64,000 nucleotides of DNA from Isotricha intestinalis (GCA_023807065.1 JAJJLU010003501.1:1-64000), one strand, 5' to 3'; positions 10,556 through 20,823 are shown, counted from the stretch's first letter. Notes: generated from the letters alone by a model not told the origin. Made by a program: numbers and translations.

Positions 10556-13500
10556 TTAAATATATTCATACAACCCTTTAACATTTTTACATAATTGTTT
10601 AACATTAATATTATCAGTATCCCAAATGAAAGTTAACTTATCTAACATCCATTTAATTTTTTGCATAGAAACTCCATTAACATTATTATGACTGATTATA
10701 ATATCTTTAACAGAAGCAAAAGTAACATAAAAGACACTTAAACTTTCATTCCAAGTACAATTAATTTTAACAGGGAAAATTCCAAGAGAATTTAAATTAG
10801 AGTTTTTAAAACTAAAAGGGAAATTAATTTGAATTAAATTATTAGAATTAAAATTATTAACTCCACCATTTCCACAAAAATAAATTTTTCTATCTTCACT
10901 TAAAAAGTAAGAATTTCTTAATCCACAACAAATATTAATAATTTTAAAATTAACATCAATCCACATTGGTTTATTAAAAGAACTTTTAATACTAATTCCA
11001 CATTGTCCATTAGAGTTAGAACCCCAAGAATAAATTTTTCCATTTGATGATAAAGCAATAGTATGTTTATAACCACATTTAACACTTATTATTTTATCTC
11101 CATTTTTAATAAAGATTGATATTAATGTTGGTGTACTTCTTCCTTTAAAATCTCCTAATCCTAATTCACCTTTTGAATTTTTTGTTCCTCTTGAATAAAT
11201 TAAACCTGAATTTGTTAAAAACATTACAAATGATTTTCCACATGAGATTTGCTTTATTTCTACTTTATTTCCAAAATTAAATGTATTTATTGAATCTTCA
11301 TATATATAATATATCATATTTTTTTTTTTAGTATCTGTTGCATATAAATGACTTGTTCTTGATGAAGAAATATAATTAAAATTATTATTTGAATATGATA
11401 AATGACTTGATGATAAATTATTTTTATTATCTAGTAAATATGAATCATTCCTTGTTGTACATATTTCATTATAAAATGTAGTGTTTGATTTATTTATTCC
11501 ATTTTCAACATCACATTGTTTATTTTCATTCCAACCAAATGAAAATACTTTTCCCTTTGAATTTAATATTAATGTATGACATTCTCCTAATTGAATATTA
11601 ATAATATTTGATGAATATATTTTTTTTGATATTAATTCTATTTTTGAATATTTATCTATAAAATATTCATCGTTTAAATAATGAATTGTTGAATTATATA
11701 AATCAATATCTATTATTTTACTAAAGAAAAATATTTTTTTCACATATATATTTTCATTTTCTGAAATATTCTTAAATGAGGAATTTTTACTATTAAAATA
11801 TTGTTTTATTCTTTTAATTTCATCATTGTAATATTTACTATAATGTAATTCTAAATATTGATTAGTTAAATTTTCAAAACTTGCTTTTTGATTTAAATAT
11901 TTTTTTACAGCTTTCTGTATTTTAATAATAGAATTTCTCATTGAATCAATTTTATTAACGGCTTTAATCATTTTCCAATAACCTCTTATTAAATCAGTTG
12001 AAAATTTTTTACAATGATATTTCATAAATGAAGAATAAGCTCTATAAAATGTTTGTATTTTTAATGCACTTTTTGTTAATATTCTCAAATATTTTTTTTG
12101 ATTTATTAACTTTATCATTGTCTTATTATTTATTCTATATAACCACATTCTACAAAATGAATTTAATTTGATTGAAAATTCATATTTTTTTTTATATATT
12201 ATTTTATCAAAGGATTTTTTTATTATTGAATATACATAATTTTTAATTTCTTTTCTATTTTTTAATATTTGCTTTGTTAAAAAATATCTTATATGAGGTA
12301 TTATTTTTCTTATTGAATTCTTTATTTTTTTTATTTTTTTTCTTTCTAACATTCCTTTAAAAACTTTTTGAATTTGAATTATTTTTTTTTTCAAATCTAA
12401 TATTTTCTTTTTAACTTGATATTTTCTTATACTTGATTGTAAAAAAATAACATTTTGTAAATATAAAACTTCTTCTAATTTTTTTTTATATTTTCGATAA
12501 AAAATTTGAAGATAATTAATTACTCTTTTAAATTGTAAATATTTTTTTCTGGCTTTAAATCCAATCATTTTCATTGCAATTCTTTGAGCGAAAAATTTTT
12601 TACTCATATTTAATTCTTTTAATTTTTCTAATAATTTTTCATAAAAAGCTTTTTGCATAAAAATTTTAGTATTTCCCATTAAATATTTAATTTCTTCTTT
12701 AGATTTATTTTCATTAACCATAGAACTTTTTTTTTCTTTTGATTTATTAGGAATTTTAGGTCTAATATTATTAACTCTTGCAACTTCAGAAGATAATTTA
12801 AAATCTATTAATTTATCAATTATTATTTTTGCTTTTTCTTTATTATCTAAATTATTTGTATTTTGAATTACATTTTCATTTACAACTCCAGAAAAAATTT
12901 CATTATTAAACTTTTCATATGGAATTTCTTCATCAAATTCTTCATTATAAAAATTTATTATTTCTAATATATCATTATATACAATTTGATTATAAATTAA
13001 TCTAGGGAAAATTATTTTTTTTTCGAATTTATTATTACTTTTAAGACATATAATATATTTATTTTTAAATTCAGAGAAATTAAATTTATATTGTTCAATA
13101 TTAAAATGAGAATTAGAATCTAAAGAATTATTATTTGAACTTAATCCAAAATCAAAAATAGGATTTACAATACTTAAAAATTTATTAATAATATATCCTG
13201 ATTTTCTAGGCTTTCCATTAGACATAATATAATCATCATATAAATTATCTTGTTTTTTTAATATTTGATTTTCAAAAAGAACTCCCATCATTATCATAGA
13301 AATTTCTTTAAATTCACTTGATAAAAATAAATCATAAACACTTTGAGGAACATTATTATAATTTTGATAAATAATTTTATTTAAAGAATATTTACAAACT
13401 CCTTCAGTTTGATTTAAATAAAATTCAACTTGATTATTTGTATTATTTAAATTAAATTTAATTTGTTCATTTAAATTATATTTCTCAGTCAAATCTAAAA

Positions 13501-15286
13501 ATTTTGTTGCTAAAACTAAATCTAAATTATCAATTACATTATTTTGACAATAGTTAATAATAAAATCAAACAAACCAAAAGTTTCACTTTCATATAATTC
13601 AAGTATATTAGAATTATTATGAAAATTCATCATATTTGCATTATCAGCTAAACCTTCTTTAATTAATTCATTCATTTTTTTTCTATATATTGTTTCTGAG
13701 AAAATGGATAATATTTTTTCATTAATATAATTTCCTAAGAAAGTTGATAAAGAAAATATATTTTCATCATTTGAATTATTATTCATTATATCATTTAAAT
13801 TTGTATTTAAACAATTACCTGAAAAACCAGGGGAATCAAAAATTGAATAAATATGAATATTTGTATCACTTACTGGAATTGTATTTAAATAACTATTTAT
13901 TTTTAATATTATCCATTGAAATAATTTATTATATGTTTCTTTACATAATATTTTTTTAAATGCTAATGCTTCTTCATGTGAAAATAATATTTTATCTACT
14001 TTACCATCTATTAATTTATGAGTAAATAATAAAGTATTTTTTATTAGGTCGAAATTAATTTTTAACATTTTAGAAATATTATTTATTCCTTCTTCATTTT
14101 GAATATAAATTAAATTATTATTATCTTCATTTATTTCAATATTAATATTATTAAATATTATTATTGAAGATAATGTTTTAAATATTAATTCAATTTCTAA
14201 TTGAGAAAAATTTAATGATGAAAAAGCATTTGTTATTTCTTCAATTTTAAAAAGTTCCGAAAAATGATTTTCTTCATTGTTATTTAAATTTTCAGGAATT
14301 TGAATAAAAAGATTACTTTTCATTTCTTCATCATTACAATTAAATAAAGTATGAAAAATTAAAAAATCTTCAATATTAGAAGTGTCATTAAATAGAAATC
14401 CATAAATTTTATTAGCTCTAATTTTATAAGTTTTTTTATCTAACATATCATAGAAAATATCATTTCTATATAAAAATTTAGAAGAAACTTTACATTTTTT
14501 AGAATTATGATTTAAAGCACAACCAAAAACTTGAATAATTTTATTAGCATTTTTAATTTTATCTTCAATTGTAATTGTTTTATTATTTAAAGATTCACTT
14601 TCACTTGAATTAGAATTATTATTATTATTAGTTTTTTTATCAAAAAAATCAAAATTTGAATTTGAATCATTAGAAATATCTTTAGAATTCTTACAAAAAG
14701 AATTTAATATATTATTAAAAATAGTAGTTTTTCCACTATATAATTCTCCTCTGATAATTATATTTAATTTTCTATTATAGAACATTTCATCTAAATTTAA
14801 AGTAAAATCTTTATAAATTTTCATATCGAAACTTTCAATATCATAATTATAATTTAAATCATAAATTTTTTCATATGAATTTAATAAAAGTAATATTTCA
14901 TTTCCAACTTTAGTAAAAATATAACCTTCTTCAAATCTACTTGATAAATTAGTATAAATATCCATATTTGTAAAAGGAATAGGAATATCAACTAAATTAT
15001 TTACTGTTTTTAAAAGAGGATTTGAAGGTAAAGGAAGAGTCATTTCATATTTTACTGTTGAATTATTTTTAAATGATGGAACATATACATTTATTTCTTT
15101 TTTAGGTCTATTTATTTGAATTATTGTTGCTTGAATATAAGGAAAATCTGTCTTTTCATCTATACGAGGATTTTCAAATGGATTTACATCATTTTGAATT
15201 AATATTTTATTATTTGGTATTATATATGAATAGGATATTGTTGAGTCGTTTAATGAATTTTTGTCTGAGAGATTTGTATTGTTCAT
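10556..15286 (-). CDS. Degenerate myosin head with IQ motifs and RCC1 repeats
   Basis: A 1576-residue protein. The head (about 90-890) has NLSSRFEEGYIFTKVGNE (111-130), the nucleotide loop GELYSGKT (180-187, family GESGAGKT), a switch-I region NHNSKKCK (family NxNSSRFG), the switch-II region IFDSPGFSGN (family DIxGFE) and TKIFMQKAF before the lever (family TKVFFR). Several IQ-like basic segments follow (QIFYRKYKKKL, LQSSIRKYQVKKK, IQIQKVFKGML, IQTFYRAYSSF, IIKIQKAVKKYL). The tail (about 1210-1540) has RCC1-type blade repeats: GECHTLILNSKGKVFSFGWNE, CGYKHTIALSSNGKIYSWGSN and CGLRNSYFLSEDRKIYFCGN. Switch-I Arg and switch-II Glu, which pair during ATP hydrolysis in active myosins, are replaced, so motor activity is doubtful. 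It could serve as an actin or scaffold protein. The start lies 54 bp from a divergent small gene. Confidence 0.85.
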   Translation of the reverse strand: MNNTNLSDKNSLNDSTISYSYIIPNNKILIQNDVNPFENPRIDEKTDFPYIQATIIQINRPKKEINVYVPSFKNNSTVKYEMTLPLPSNPLLKTVNNLVDIPIPFTNMDIYTNLSSRFEEGYIFTKVGNEILLLLNSYEKIYDLNYNYDIESFDMKIYKDFTLNLDEMFYNRKLNIIIRGELYSGKTTIFNNILNSFCKNSKDISNDSNSNFDFFDKKTNNNNNSNSSESESLNNKTITIEDKIKNANKIIQVFGCALNHNSKKCKVSSKFLYRNDIFYDMLDKKTYKIRANKIYGFLFNDTSNIEDFLIFHTLFNCNDEEMKSNLFIQIPENLNNNEENHFSELFKIEEITNAFSSLNFSQLEIELIFKTLSSIIIFNNINIEINEDNNNLIYIQNEEGINNISKMLKINFDLIKNTLLFTHKLIDGKVDKILFSHEEALAFKKILCKETYNKLFQWIILKINSYLNTIPVSDTNIHIYSIFDSPGFSGNCLNTNLNDIMNNNSNDENIFSLSTFLGNYINEKILSIFSETIYRKKMNELIKEGLADNANMMNFHNNSNILELYESETFGLFDFIINYCQNNVIDNLDLVLATKFLDLTEKYNLNEQIKFNLNNTNNQVEFYLNQTEGVCKYSLNKIIYQNYNNVPQSVYDLFLSSEFKEISMIMMGVLFENQILKKQDNLYDDYIMSNGKPRKSGYIINKFLSIVNPIFDFGLSSNNNSLDSNSHFNIEQYKFNFSEFKNKYIICLKSNNKFEKKIIFPRLIYNQIVYNDILEIINFYNEEFDEEIPYEKFNNEIFSGVVNENVIQNTNNLDNKEKAKIIIDKLIDFKLSSEVARVNNIRPKIPNKSKEKKSSMVNENKSKEEIKYLMGNTKIFMQKAFYEKLLEKLKELNMSKKFFAQRIAMKMIGFKARKKYLQFKRVINYLQIFYRKYKKKLEEVLYLQNVIFLQSSIRKYQVKKKILDLKKKIIQIQKVFKGMLERKKIKKIKNSIRKIIPHIRYFLTKQILKNRKEIKNYVYSIIKKSFDKIIYKKKYEFSIKLNSFCRMWLYRINNKTMIKLINQKKYLRILTKSALKIQTFYRAYSSFMKYHCKKFSTDLIRGYWKMIKAVNKIDSMRNSIIKIQKAVKKYLNQKASFENLTNQYLELHYSKYYNDEIKRIKQYFNSKNSSFKNISENENIYVKKIFFFSKIIDIDLYNSTIHYLNDEYFIDKYSKIELISKKIYSSNIINIQLGECHTLILNSKGKVFSFGWNENKQCDVENGINKSNTTFYNEICTTRNDSYLLDNKNNLSSSHLSYSNNNFNYISSSRTSHLYATDTKKKNMIYYIYEDSINTFNFGNKVEIKQISCGKSFVMFLTNSGLIYSRGTKNSKGELGLGDFKGRSTPTLISIFIKNGDKIISVKCGYKHTIALSSNGKIYSWGSNSNGQCGISIKSSFNKPMWIDVNFKIINICCGLRNSYFLSEDRKIYFCGNGGVNNFNSNNLIQINFPFSFKNSNLNSLGIFPVKINCTWNESLSVFYVTFASVKDIIISHNNVNGVSMQKIKWMLDKLTFIWDTDNINVKQLCKNVKGLYEYI

Positions 15287-15340
15287 TTTTTTTAAATTTT
15301 TTTAATTTTTTTTAAAGTTTTTTAAAATTTTTTTTTAATC

Positions 15341-15877
15341 ATGGAGTTCAGAAATGGAGAGTTTTATTATAAAAGAAATTATGGAAAATATGCTATTTTT
15401 GCTGTTTTTCTTTTGATAACTTTGGCTATTTTTTTCTTTGGAGGTGAATCCTCTGAAGAAAAGATTAAATATGAAGTTATTGAAATTGAAAATAAAGAAG
15501 ATAATAAAGAAAAAAGTATAAATGAAAATAATATTAAAAATGAAAATAATGTAAATGATAATAATAATAATTTAGATGATATGCCCCCTGATGTAAATTT
15601 AACTACTTTAAAAAAGAATATAAATAAAACTAAAGAAGATTATGCAAAATATATTGAAGAACAAAGATTATTATTTATTGAACAATCACATAAAATACAA
15701 ACTTTTTTTTTAATATTATTTTCTTCTATTTTGTTAGGTATGTATTTATGGAGTGGATATAAAATACAACAATCAAAATTAAAAAAAGGTAAAAAATCAT
15801 CTTCGTTAGAAAAAACAAACAACGAATATAAATTATTAATAAACGAAGATGAGATAGATGATTTATTTTCAGAATGA
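15341..15877 (+). CDS. Small two-TM membrane protein, unknown
   Basis: Not recognised. The 178-residue product has one hydrophobic helix at about 16-34 (YAIFAVFLLITLAIFFF), a polar Asn/Glu/Lys region, a helical stretch (KEDYAKYIEEQRLLF), a second hydrophobic helix at about 120-140 (FFLILFSSILLGMYLW) and a basic then acidic tail ending DLFSE. It is likely an endomembrane protein. It shares a 54-bp divergent spacer with the myosin gene. The stop is TGA, followed by AT-rich spacer. Function unknown; that it is a gene is supported by two clear TM segments and dense open frame. Confidence 0.72.
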   Translation: MEFRNGEFYYKRNYGKYAIFAVFLLITLAIFFFGGESSEEKIKYEVIEIENKEDNKEKSINENNIKNENNVNDNNNNLDDMPPDVNLTTLKKNINKTKEDYAKYIEEQRLLFIEQSHKIQTFFLILFSSILLGMYLWSGYKIQQSKLKKGKKSSSLEKTNNEYKLLINEDEIDDLFSE

Positions 15878-15964
15878 GTAAAAAAAAATCAAAAAAATAT
15901 AATTAAAAAAAATATAAAAAGTTAAAATTAAATAAATATATTAAATATTATCTAAAAAATTTAA

Positions 15965-16666
15965 ATGATAAGTATCCTCTTAGGATCAACAGGAGCAGTA
16001 GGAAGAGAATTACTCGAATGTCTTTTGTCCTCATCGAAATATTCTCAAATAATTCTCCCATTAAGAAATCCTCTTAAAGAATGGGAAAATTATCCATTAG
16101 AACAAAGAGAAAAAATGAAAATAATAAAAAGAGAAAATTTTGATTTTTTAAATGGAACAAAAGAAGAATTAATTGAAATATTAGGAACAAATGAAATAAA
16201 TTCATTTTTTAATTGTTTGGGAAGTGTAACAGCAAAAGGAGAAGAAGAATTAAGAAGGATAGATAAAACATATGCAATATATGGTAGTGAAGTATGTGAG
16301 AAATTAAATATAAATCATTATTCAATGATAAGTGCACGAGGAGTTTCAACAGATTCTTGTATTTTATATATGAGAGTTAAAGCTGAAGCTGAAGAAGAAG
16401 TTTTAAAAAGAAATGTTAAATTTATTGATGTTTTTGAACCTGGTTTAATTAAAGGAAGAGCTAATGCAAGATGTGGAGAAAAATTTATGGGTTGTTTTTG
16501 CACTTGTTGTTATCCTTGTGTTCATGTTAAATCTTTAGCTAAAGCTATTATGCTTTTTGATTTAAAACTTTATGATTCTGATGATGTTGAAAAAAAAAAT
16601 ATTAATGATGGATATAAGAGAATTGTTTCTAATGAAGAAATTTTAAATATTGTTATGGAAAAATAA
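15965..16666 (+). CDS. HTATIP2/TIP30-like atypical short-chain dehydrogenase
   Basis: A 233-residue NAD(P)-binding protein. The N-terminal Rossmann loop is LLGSTGAVGREL (G7, G10, G13). NCLGSVTAKGEEELRRIDKTYA and YSMISARGVSTDSCILYMRVKAEAEEEV match the TIP30 pattern (family CLGTTRGKAG, SSKGADxSS, YLQVKGEVE) and include a YxxxK-type pair (YMRVK). VFEPGLIKGRANARCGEK corresponds to the family FRPGVLL segment. TIP30 proteins are oxidoreductase-like regulators linked to nuclear import and endosomes in animals; in protists the role is unknown. A small Cys cluster (GCFCTCCYPC) near residue 178-187 is unusual. The start is the first ATG, one base pattern after an AT leader. Confidence 0.85.
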   Translation: MISILLGSTGAVGRELLECLLSSSKYSQIILPLRNPLKEWENYPLEQREKMKIIKRENFDFLNGTKEELIEILGTNEINSFFNCLGSVTAKGEEELRRIDKTYAIYGSEVCEKLNINHYSMISARGVSTDSCILYMRVKAEAEEEVLKRNVKFIDVFEPGLIKGRANARCGEKFMGCFCTCCYPCVHVKSLAKAIMLFDLKLYDSDDVEKKNINDGYKRIVSNEEILNIVMEK

Positions 16667-16803
16667 TGTTAAGAGTTTTTAAAAAGGTTTTTATTTTAAT
16701 TTTATTTTTTTTTTATTTTTTATGTATATTAAAGTATTATTATTATTTGAAATATTATATTTATAATTATTAATCTCTTTTTTTTTATTTATATATGAAA
16801 ATA

Positions 16804-18780
16804 TTAGTTTTCTTCTTTTATGATTAAATTATCGGAAATATTCATAGCACCATTACTTGTTTTTTTATTTACATTTTTTAAAATTTTATCCGATGTTTCA
16901 GAACTATCATATTCATAATCATCAAAATCTGAATCATCATAATCATCATAATCAAATTGGAAATTTTCAGTATTATTTAAATCAACTTCTCTAATATATT
17001 TAGATCTTTTACTTTCTATATTTTTATGATATTTAATTATTCTATCTTCATAAATTAATTTAAATTCTTTATATTTAATATTAAATTCTTTTAATTGAAT
17101 TGTTTTAAATTTAATTAATTCATCATAACTATTTAGAGTATATTTATTTCCAATCCAAAAAATTAATAACATTAAATTAGTTACTTTATTACTATCATAA
17201 AAATTTTGTATAACATTATGATAATAATCTGTTATTCCACAACATAAAAAATTATGATATATAACTAAATGATTAATATTTTTATTTATTTTAAAAATAC
17301 ATTTTTGCATTTTAACATCAAATCTTTTTATTATATAATTAAAAAAATCTGTGATTGTTGGTTCGAATTTTAATTTAGCTAAAAATGAACGATAATATTT
17401 ATTTCTTAATAATTTTAATTGTATTTTTAAATCTAAAGAACGAAATAAATTATTATTAATTTGATTATAAGGTTTTTCTAAAGCAATATTAAGTTTACTT
17501 TCTTCATCAAAAGTATAATTTAATTTATGTGTTTTTAAAGTTTCTTTTACTTTTGTCATTTTATATTTTAAATAATTCTCAAAATAAAGATTGTATGATT
17601 TATTCTTTTCATTTTTACTATAAATTATTTTTATTTTTTGATAAGCTTTTAATTCTTTTTCAGAAGAAAATTCACATAATTTTAATAAAGAAGTAATAAA
17701 AGAAGAAAATAAAAATAAACTTATACAAATAGTAAAAATTAAAAAAATTTGTGTTGGTTTTGTTTTAATTTTTTTATCTCCAAAACCAGAATTTAAGGTT
17801 GATTGAATAATAATCCATAAACAATTATAAAAAGAATATCTATAATTGATTTCAATGATATTTTCTAAAAGAGAATAAATATATGAAAAAGTAAATAAGA
17901 AAAAAATAAGAACGATTAAATAAAATAAAATTGGTGAATCTTGAATAAATTTTTTCAGGATTTTTTTATATACATTATTATTACCATAAAAATTCCATAT
18001 TCTAATATTTCTATAATATGTAGTAATTAAAAAGATTCTTGAAAGAGTATATAATCTTAAAAAACTTAAAACTACAAAAATCATATCAATAGAAAATATT
18101 GTTGTGAAATTATTATCTTCATCTTTATAAAAAATAAAATTATATGTTATATAAGGATATGGTTGAATTATATGTGCAATATATTCTAAAAATAATTTTT
18201 TTATATTTTTCCTTGATGAAGGATATTTTAATTTAATATTTAAAATATATTTTAATATTGATATTTCTTTATATATTATTCTTCTTATTGTTATGAATAT
18301 TATTGAAATACAACTTAATATTAATCCTATTAATCTATATAAATTTATTTTTGAATTTAATTTTAGATTATTTTTTAATAATAAATGATATGATAAACTC
18401 AATACAATTAAAGAAATTATATCTAAAATGGATACTATAAATATATCAATTATATTTAATTTTTTATTCTGAGATAAATATAAATTTAATATACTTTTAT
18501 AATCATAATCTTTTAATTTAAGAAATAATTTTTTATTTCCAAATGCATCTTTTAATATTATTTTATCTTTTTTCTTTTTCCAAGAATAAATTCTTTTTCT
18601 ATCTAAATGTATTACTGAAGAATGAGATTTTTTCGAATAAAAATTTTTTTTATTCCCATTTTCTATATCATAATTTATATCATTTGGTATTTTATTTTGG
18701 GTTAAACTATGATAATATGTAAATTTTTTTTTATTTATTCTGTTTTGAAAACAATTATTTGGAGAAAGAGCTCCTTCCAT
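16804..18780 (-). CDS. SK-like six-TM potassium channel with GFGD filter
   Basis: Potassium channel subunit of 658 residues. Hydrophobic segments lie at about 111-131, 148-168, 226-246, 284-303 and 344-366, with the pore loop between the last two: LWIIIQSTLNSGFGDKK, filter GFGD at 332-335. The AHIIQPYPY segment (202-210) and LRLYTLSR resemble the S3-S4 region of small-conductance Ca-activated K channels, which lack a strong voltage sensor. The region after S6 (ELKAYQKIKIIYSKN onward) sits where SK channels bind calmodulin, but I cannot confirm binding. The C-terminus is acidic (DYDDYDDSDFDDYEYD). The Tyr-to-Phe filter change is seen in some K channels and may keep K selectivity. Located convergent with the TIP30-like gene. 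Confidence 0.85.
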   Translation of the reverse strand: MEGALSPNNCFQNRINKKKFTYYHSLTQNKIPNDINYDIENGNKKNFYSKKSHSSVIHLDRKRIYSWKKKKDKIILKDAFGNKKLFLKLKDYDYKSILNLYLSQNKKLNIIDIFIVSILDIISLIVLSLSYHLLLKNNLKLNSKINLYRLIGLILSCISIIFITIRRIIYKEISILKYILNIKLKYPSSRKNIKKLFLEYIAHIIQPYPYITYNFIFYKDEDNNFTTIFSIDMIFVVLSFLRLYTLSRIFLITTYYRNIRIWNFYGNNNVYKKILKKFIQDSPILFYLIVLIFFLFTFSYIYSLLENIIEINYRYSFYNCLWIIIQSTLNSGFGDKKIKTKPTQIFLIFTICISLFLFSSFITSLLKLCEFSSEKELKAYQKIKIIYSKNEKNKSYNLYFENYLKYKMTKVKETLKTHKLNYTFDEESKLNIALEKPYNQINNNLFRSLDLKIQLKLLRNKYYRSFLAKLKFEPTITDFFNYIIKRFDVKMQKCIFKINKNINHLVIYHNFLCCGITDYYHNVIQNFYDSNKVTNLMLLIFWIGNKYTLNSYDELIKFKTIQLKEFNIKYKEFKLIYEDRIIKYHKNIESKRSKYIREVDLNNTENFQFDYDDYDDSDFDDYEYDSSETSDKILKNVNKKTSNGAMNISDNLIIKEEN

Positions 18781-19068
18781 AAATCAATTTTTAATCATTT
18801 AAATAATTATTAAATATAAAAAGAAAATGTTTGAAGGAAGTAAAAATTAAAGTTTCAAAAAAAACTTATAGAATAATATATTTAATGAAATTAATTATAA
18901 AATTAATTTATTAATTAATATCAAAATCACAAACGTAGAATTCTTTTTTACAAATAAAACTATACATAATTTAAATATATAAATTAAAAATTATTATTCT
19001 AAATAAATTGAAAAATAATATATAAAATAAATACCTTTCATTATATAATATAAAAAAATTATAAAAAA

Positions 19069-20106
19069 ATGATAGTAGAAGAAAAAGAAGAAGAAAGAAA
19101 ATTAGAAAATCAAACAAAACAAAAGTTGAAAATCCAATTGAAAAAAAATTTAAAATTGAAACCAATAGCAATATTAGATAAGGATTATTACCTAATAAAA
19201 AAATTAGGTAAAGGATCAACATCAACAGTTTATCTTGGATTTTCTCCTCGAGATCCAAGTCATAAATTATATTCATTTAAAATAATAAAAAAAAATTCCG
19301 AAATAAATGAAAATTTATTTTTTAAAGAAGTATCAATTTTATCTCAATTAAATCATAAAAATATATTACAAATATATAAAAGTGGAGAATCTGAAATAAA
19401 AAAATCAAATAAAAAAGAAAAGAAAGTATATTATATAATAGAAGAATATATGAAATATGGAGAAATATTAGAGTATATATATTTAACAAAAGGATTTGGT
19501 GAACATTATGGAAGAATAATATTTTTATCTTTATTAAACGCAATAGAATATCTTCACGATAATAATATAGTTCATAGAGATATTAAAGCAGATAATATAA
19601 TGATAAATTCAGATATAGAAATAAAATTAGTAGATTTTGGTTTTGCAAATAATTTAAATATAGGAAAATTAAATACTTTTTTAGGGACTCCAAATTATGC
19701 TGCTCCAGAATTACATTTAAAAATTCCTTATTATGGTAAAAGTAATGATATTTTCAGTTTAGGTGTTACTTTATTTATTATTGTTACTGGAACTTTACCT
19801 TTTAAACTTCCTTTACCTAATGACCCTTTATATCAATATATTTATAAAAATGATTATATTGCCTTTTGGATTAAAAGAAAATTAAATTTAAGCCAAAGTT
19901 TCATGGAATTATTTGAAAGTTTAGTTGCTTTTGATTATAGTCAAAGACCTACTATCAGTGAAATTAGAAATTGTCAATGGATGAAAGAGATTAATTTAAA
20001 TTTAATTGATTCTTTGAAAGATGAAATTAAAAAAAGATTTTGCTTTATTAAAAATAAAGAAAAAAAATGTAATGGGATAATTAAAGAAGGTAATGTTTAT
20101 AAATAA
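19069..20106 (+). CDS. CAMK-like Ser/Thr protein kinase
   Basis: A 345-residue kinase that is almost all catalytic domain (about 39-312). It has GKGSTSTV (47-54), the ATP lysine K71 (SFKIIKK), HRDIKADN (169-176), DFGFAN (189-194), LGTPNYAAPE in the activation segment, SNDIFSLGVTLF and QRPTISEI. The activation Thr in GTPNYAAPE suggests control by phosphorylation or autophosphorylation. The N-terminal 38 residues are Lys/Glu-rich. No EF-hand or lipid-binding domain is attached. It resembles stand-alone CAMK-type kinases expanded in ciliates. The catalytic residues are intact, so it should be active. The subfamily is uncertain. Confidence 0.85.
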   Translation: MIVEEKEEERKLENQTKQKLKIQLKKNLKLKPIAILDKDYYLIKKLGKGSTSTVYLGFSPRDPSHKLYSFKIIKKNSEINENLFFKEVSILSQLNHKNILQIYKSGESEIKKSNKKEKKVYYIIEEYMKYGEILEYIYLTKGFGEHYGRIIFLSLLNAIEYLHDNNIVHRDIKADNIMINSDIEIKLVDFGFANNLNIGKLNTFLGTPNYAAPELHLKIPYYGKSNDIFSLGVTLFIIVTGTLPFKLPLPNDPLYQYIYKNDYIAFWIKRKLNLSQSFMELFESLVAFDYSQRPTISEIRNCQWMKEINLNLIDSLKDEIKKRFCFIKNKEKKCNGIIKEGNVYK

Positions 20107-20244
20107 AATTAACATGTTTTAATAATTTTATTTGTTTTTAAGTTTAGGGAAAATTAGGTTAAAGGATTTTGATAATATATAGTTTTAGGGATTAAATTTA
20201 TTATTATTTTAATGATAAATGAATATTTCAAATTATTTATTAAA

Positions 20245-20760
20245 TTAGCATTTAAGAATGTAAATATTTGGGTTTTTCAATGTTTGCATTTTTTTCATAA
20301 TTTAATAAATTTCCTTGATATTATCTTTATCTTTATTATTATTATCATTGTTTTCATCTTAATTTAAAACTTTATTAATATAATAAATAGAATGATATTT
20401 CAATAATCAAAATTATTATCATAAAAAAACTGATAAAAAGTTTGACTTCCGATTAATTTAAAACCTTTTGGATATCAATGAAATATAATTGAATCTTAAA
20501 ATAAAGTTATATGTATTTTAATAAGAGGATAATATGAAATATTTTTGGTTTTATTTGTTCTAAATATTCATTATTTAATTCTTCTATTTTTCAATTAACC
20601 ATAAATTTAATAATATACTTCAATCTAATCCTACAATTAAAAAATAATCTAAATTATTTGCTTATCTAATTAGGTTTTTATATCTAAATCTTTTGAATTT
20701 AATAAATAATCTTAATCATTTAAATTTGTCATTTCCAGAAATTCATTTTTTTTCTGAATT
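20245..20760 (-). pseudogene. Decayed coding stretch with many in-frame TAA/TAG
   Basis: In a 717-bp region without an intact gene, the minus strand still shows coding character in pieces. From about 20756 downward, a frame reads FLEMTNLND, then stop codons at spaced positions. In the first 55 codons G sits in codon positions 1 and 3 and never in 2, as in coding DNA. Later pieces in other frames read EELNNEYLEQIKPKIF, YPKGFKLIGSQTFYQFF and IMKKMQTLKNPNIYILKC (ending TAA at 20245-20247). Most breaks are TAA or TAG at places where Gln would fit the polar context; TGA occurs too, and at least two frame changes are needed. The family is not identified. It could instead be chance in AT-rich DNA; the codon-position pattern argues against that only moderately. 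Confidence 0.4.
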
Positions 20761-20823
20761 ACATTTTTGTTTTTAAATATTTTTTAATAATTAAGATTTT
20801 TAAAAAATATATTATTTTTTATT

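Noticed and set aside
20245..20760. Protein kinase N-lobe in the decayed stretch (KLIGS and KNPNI)
   Set aside because: Order and spacing do not fit; the glycine loop and lysine are missing.
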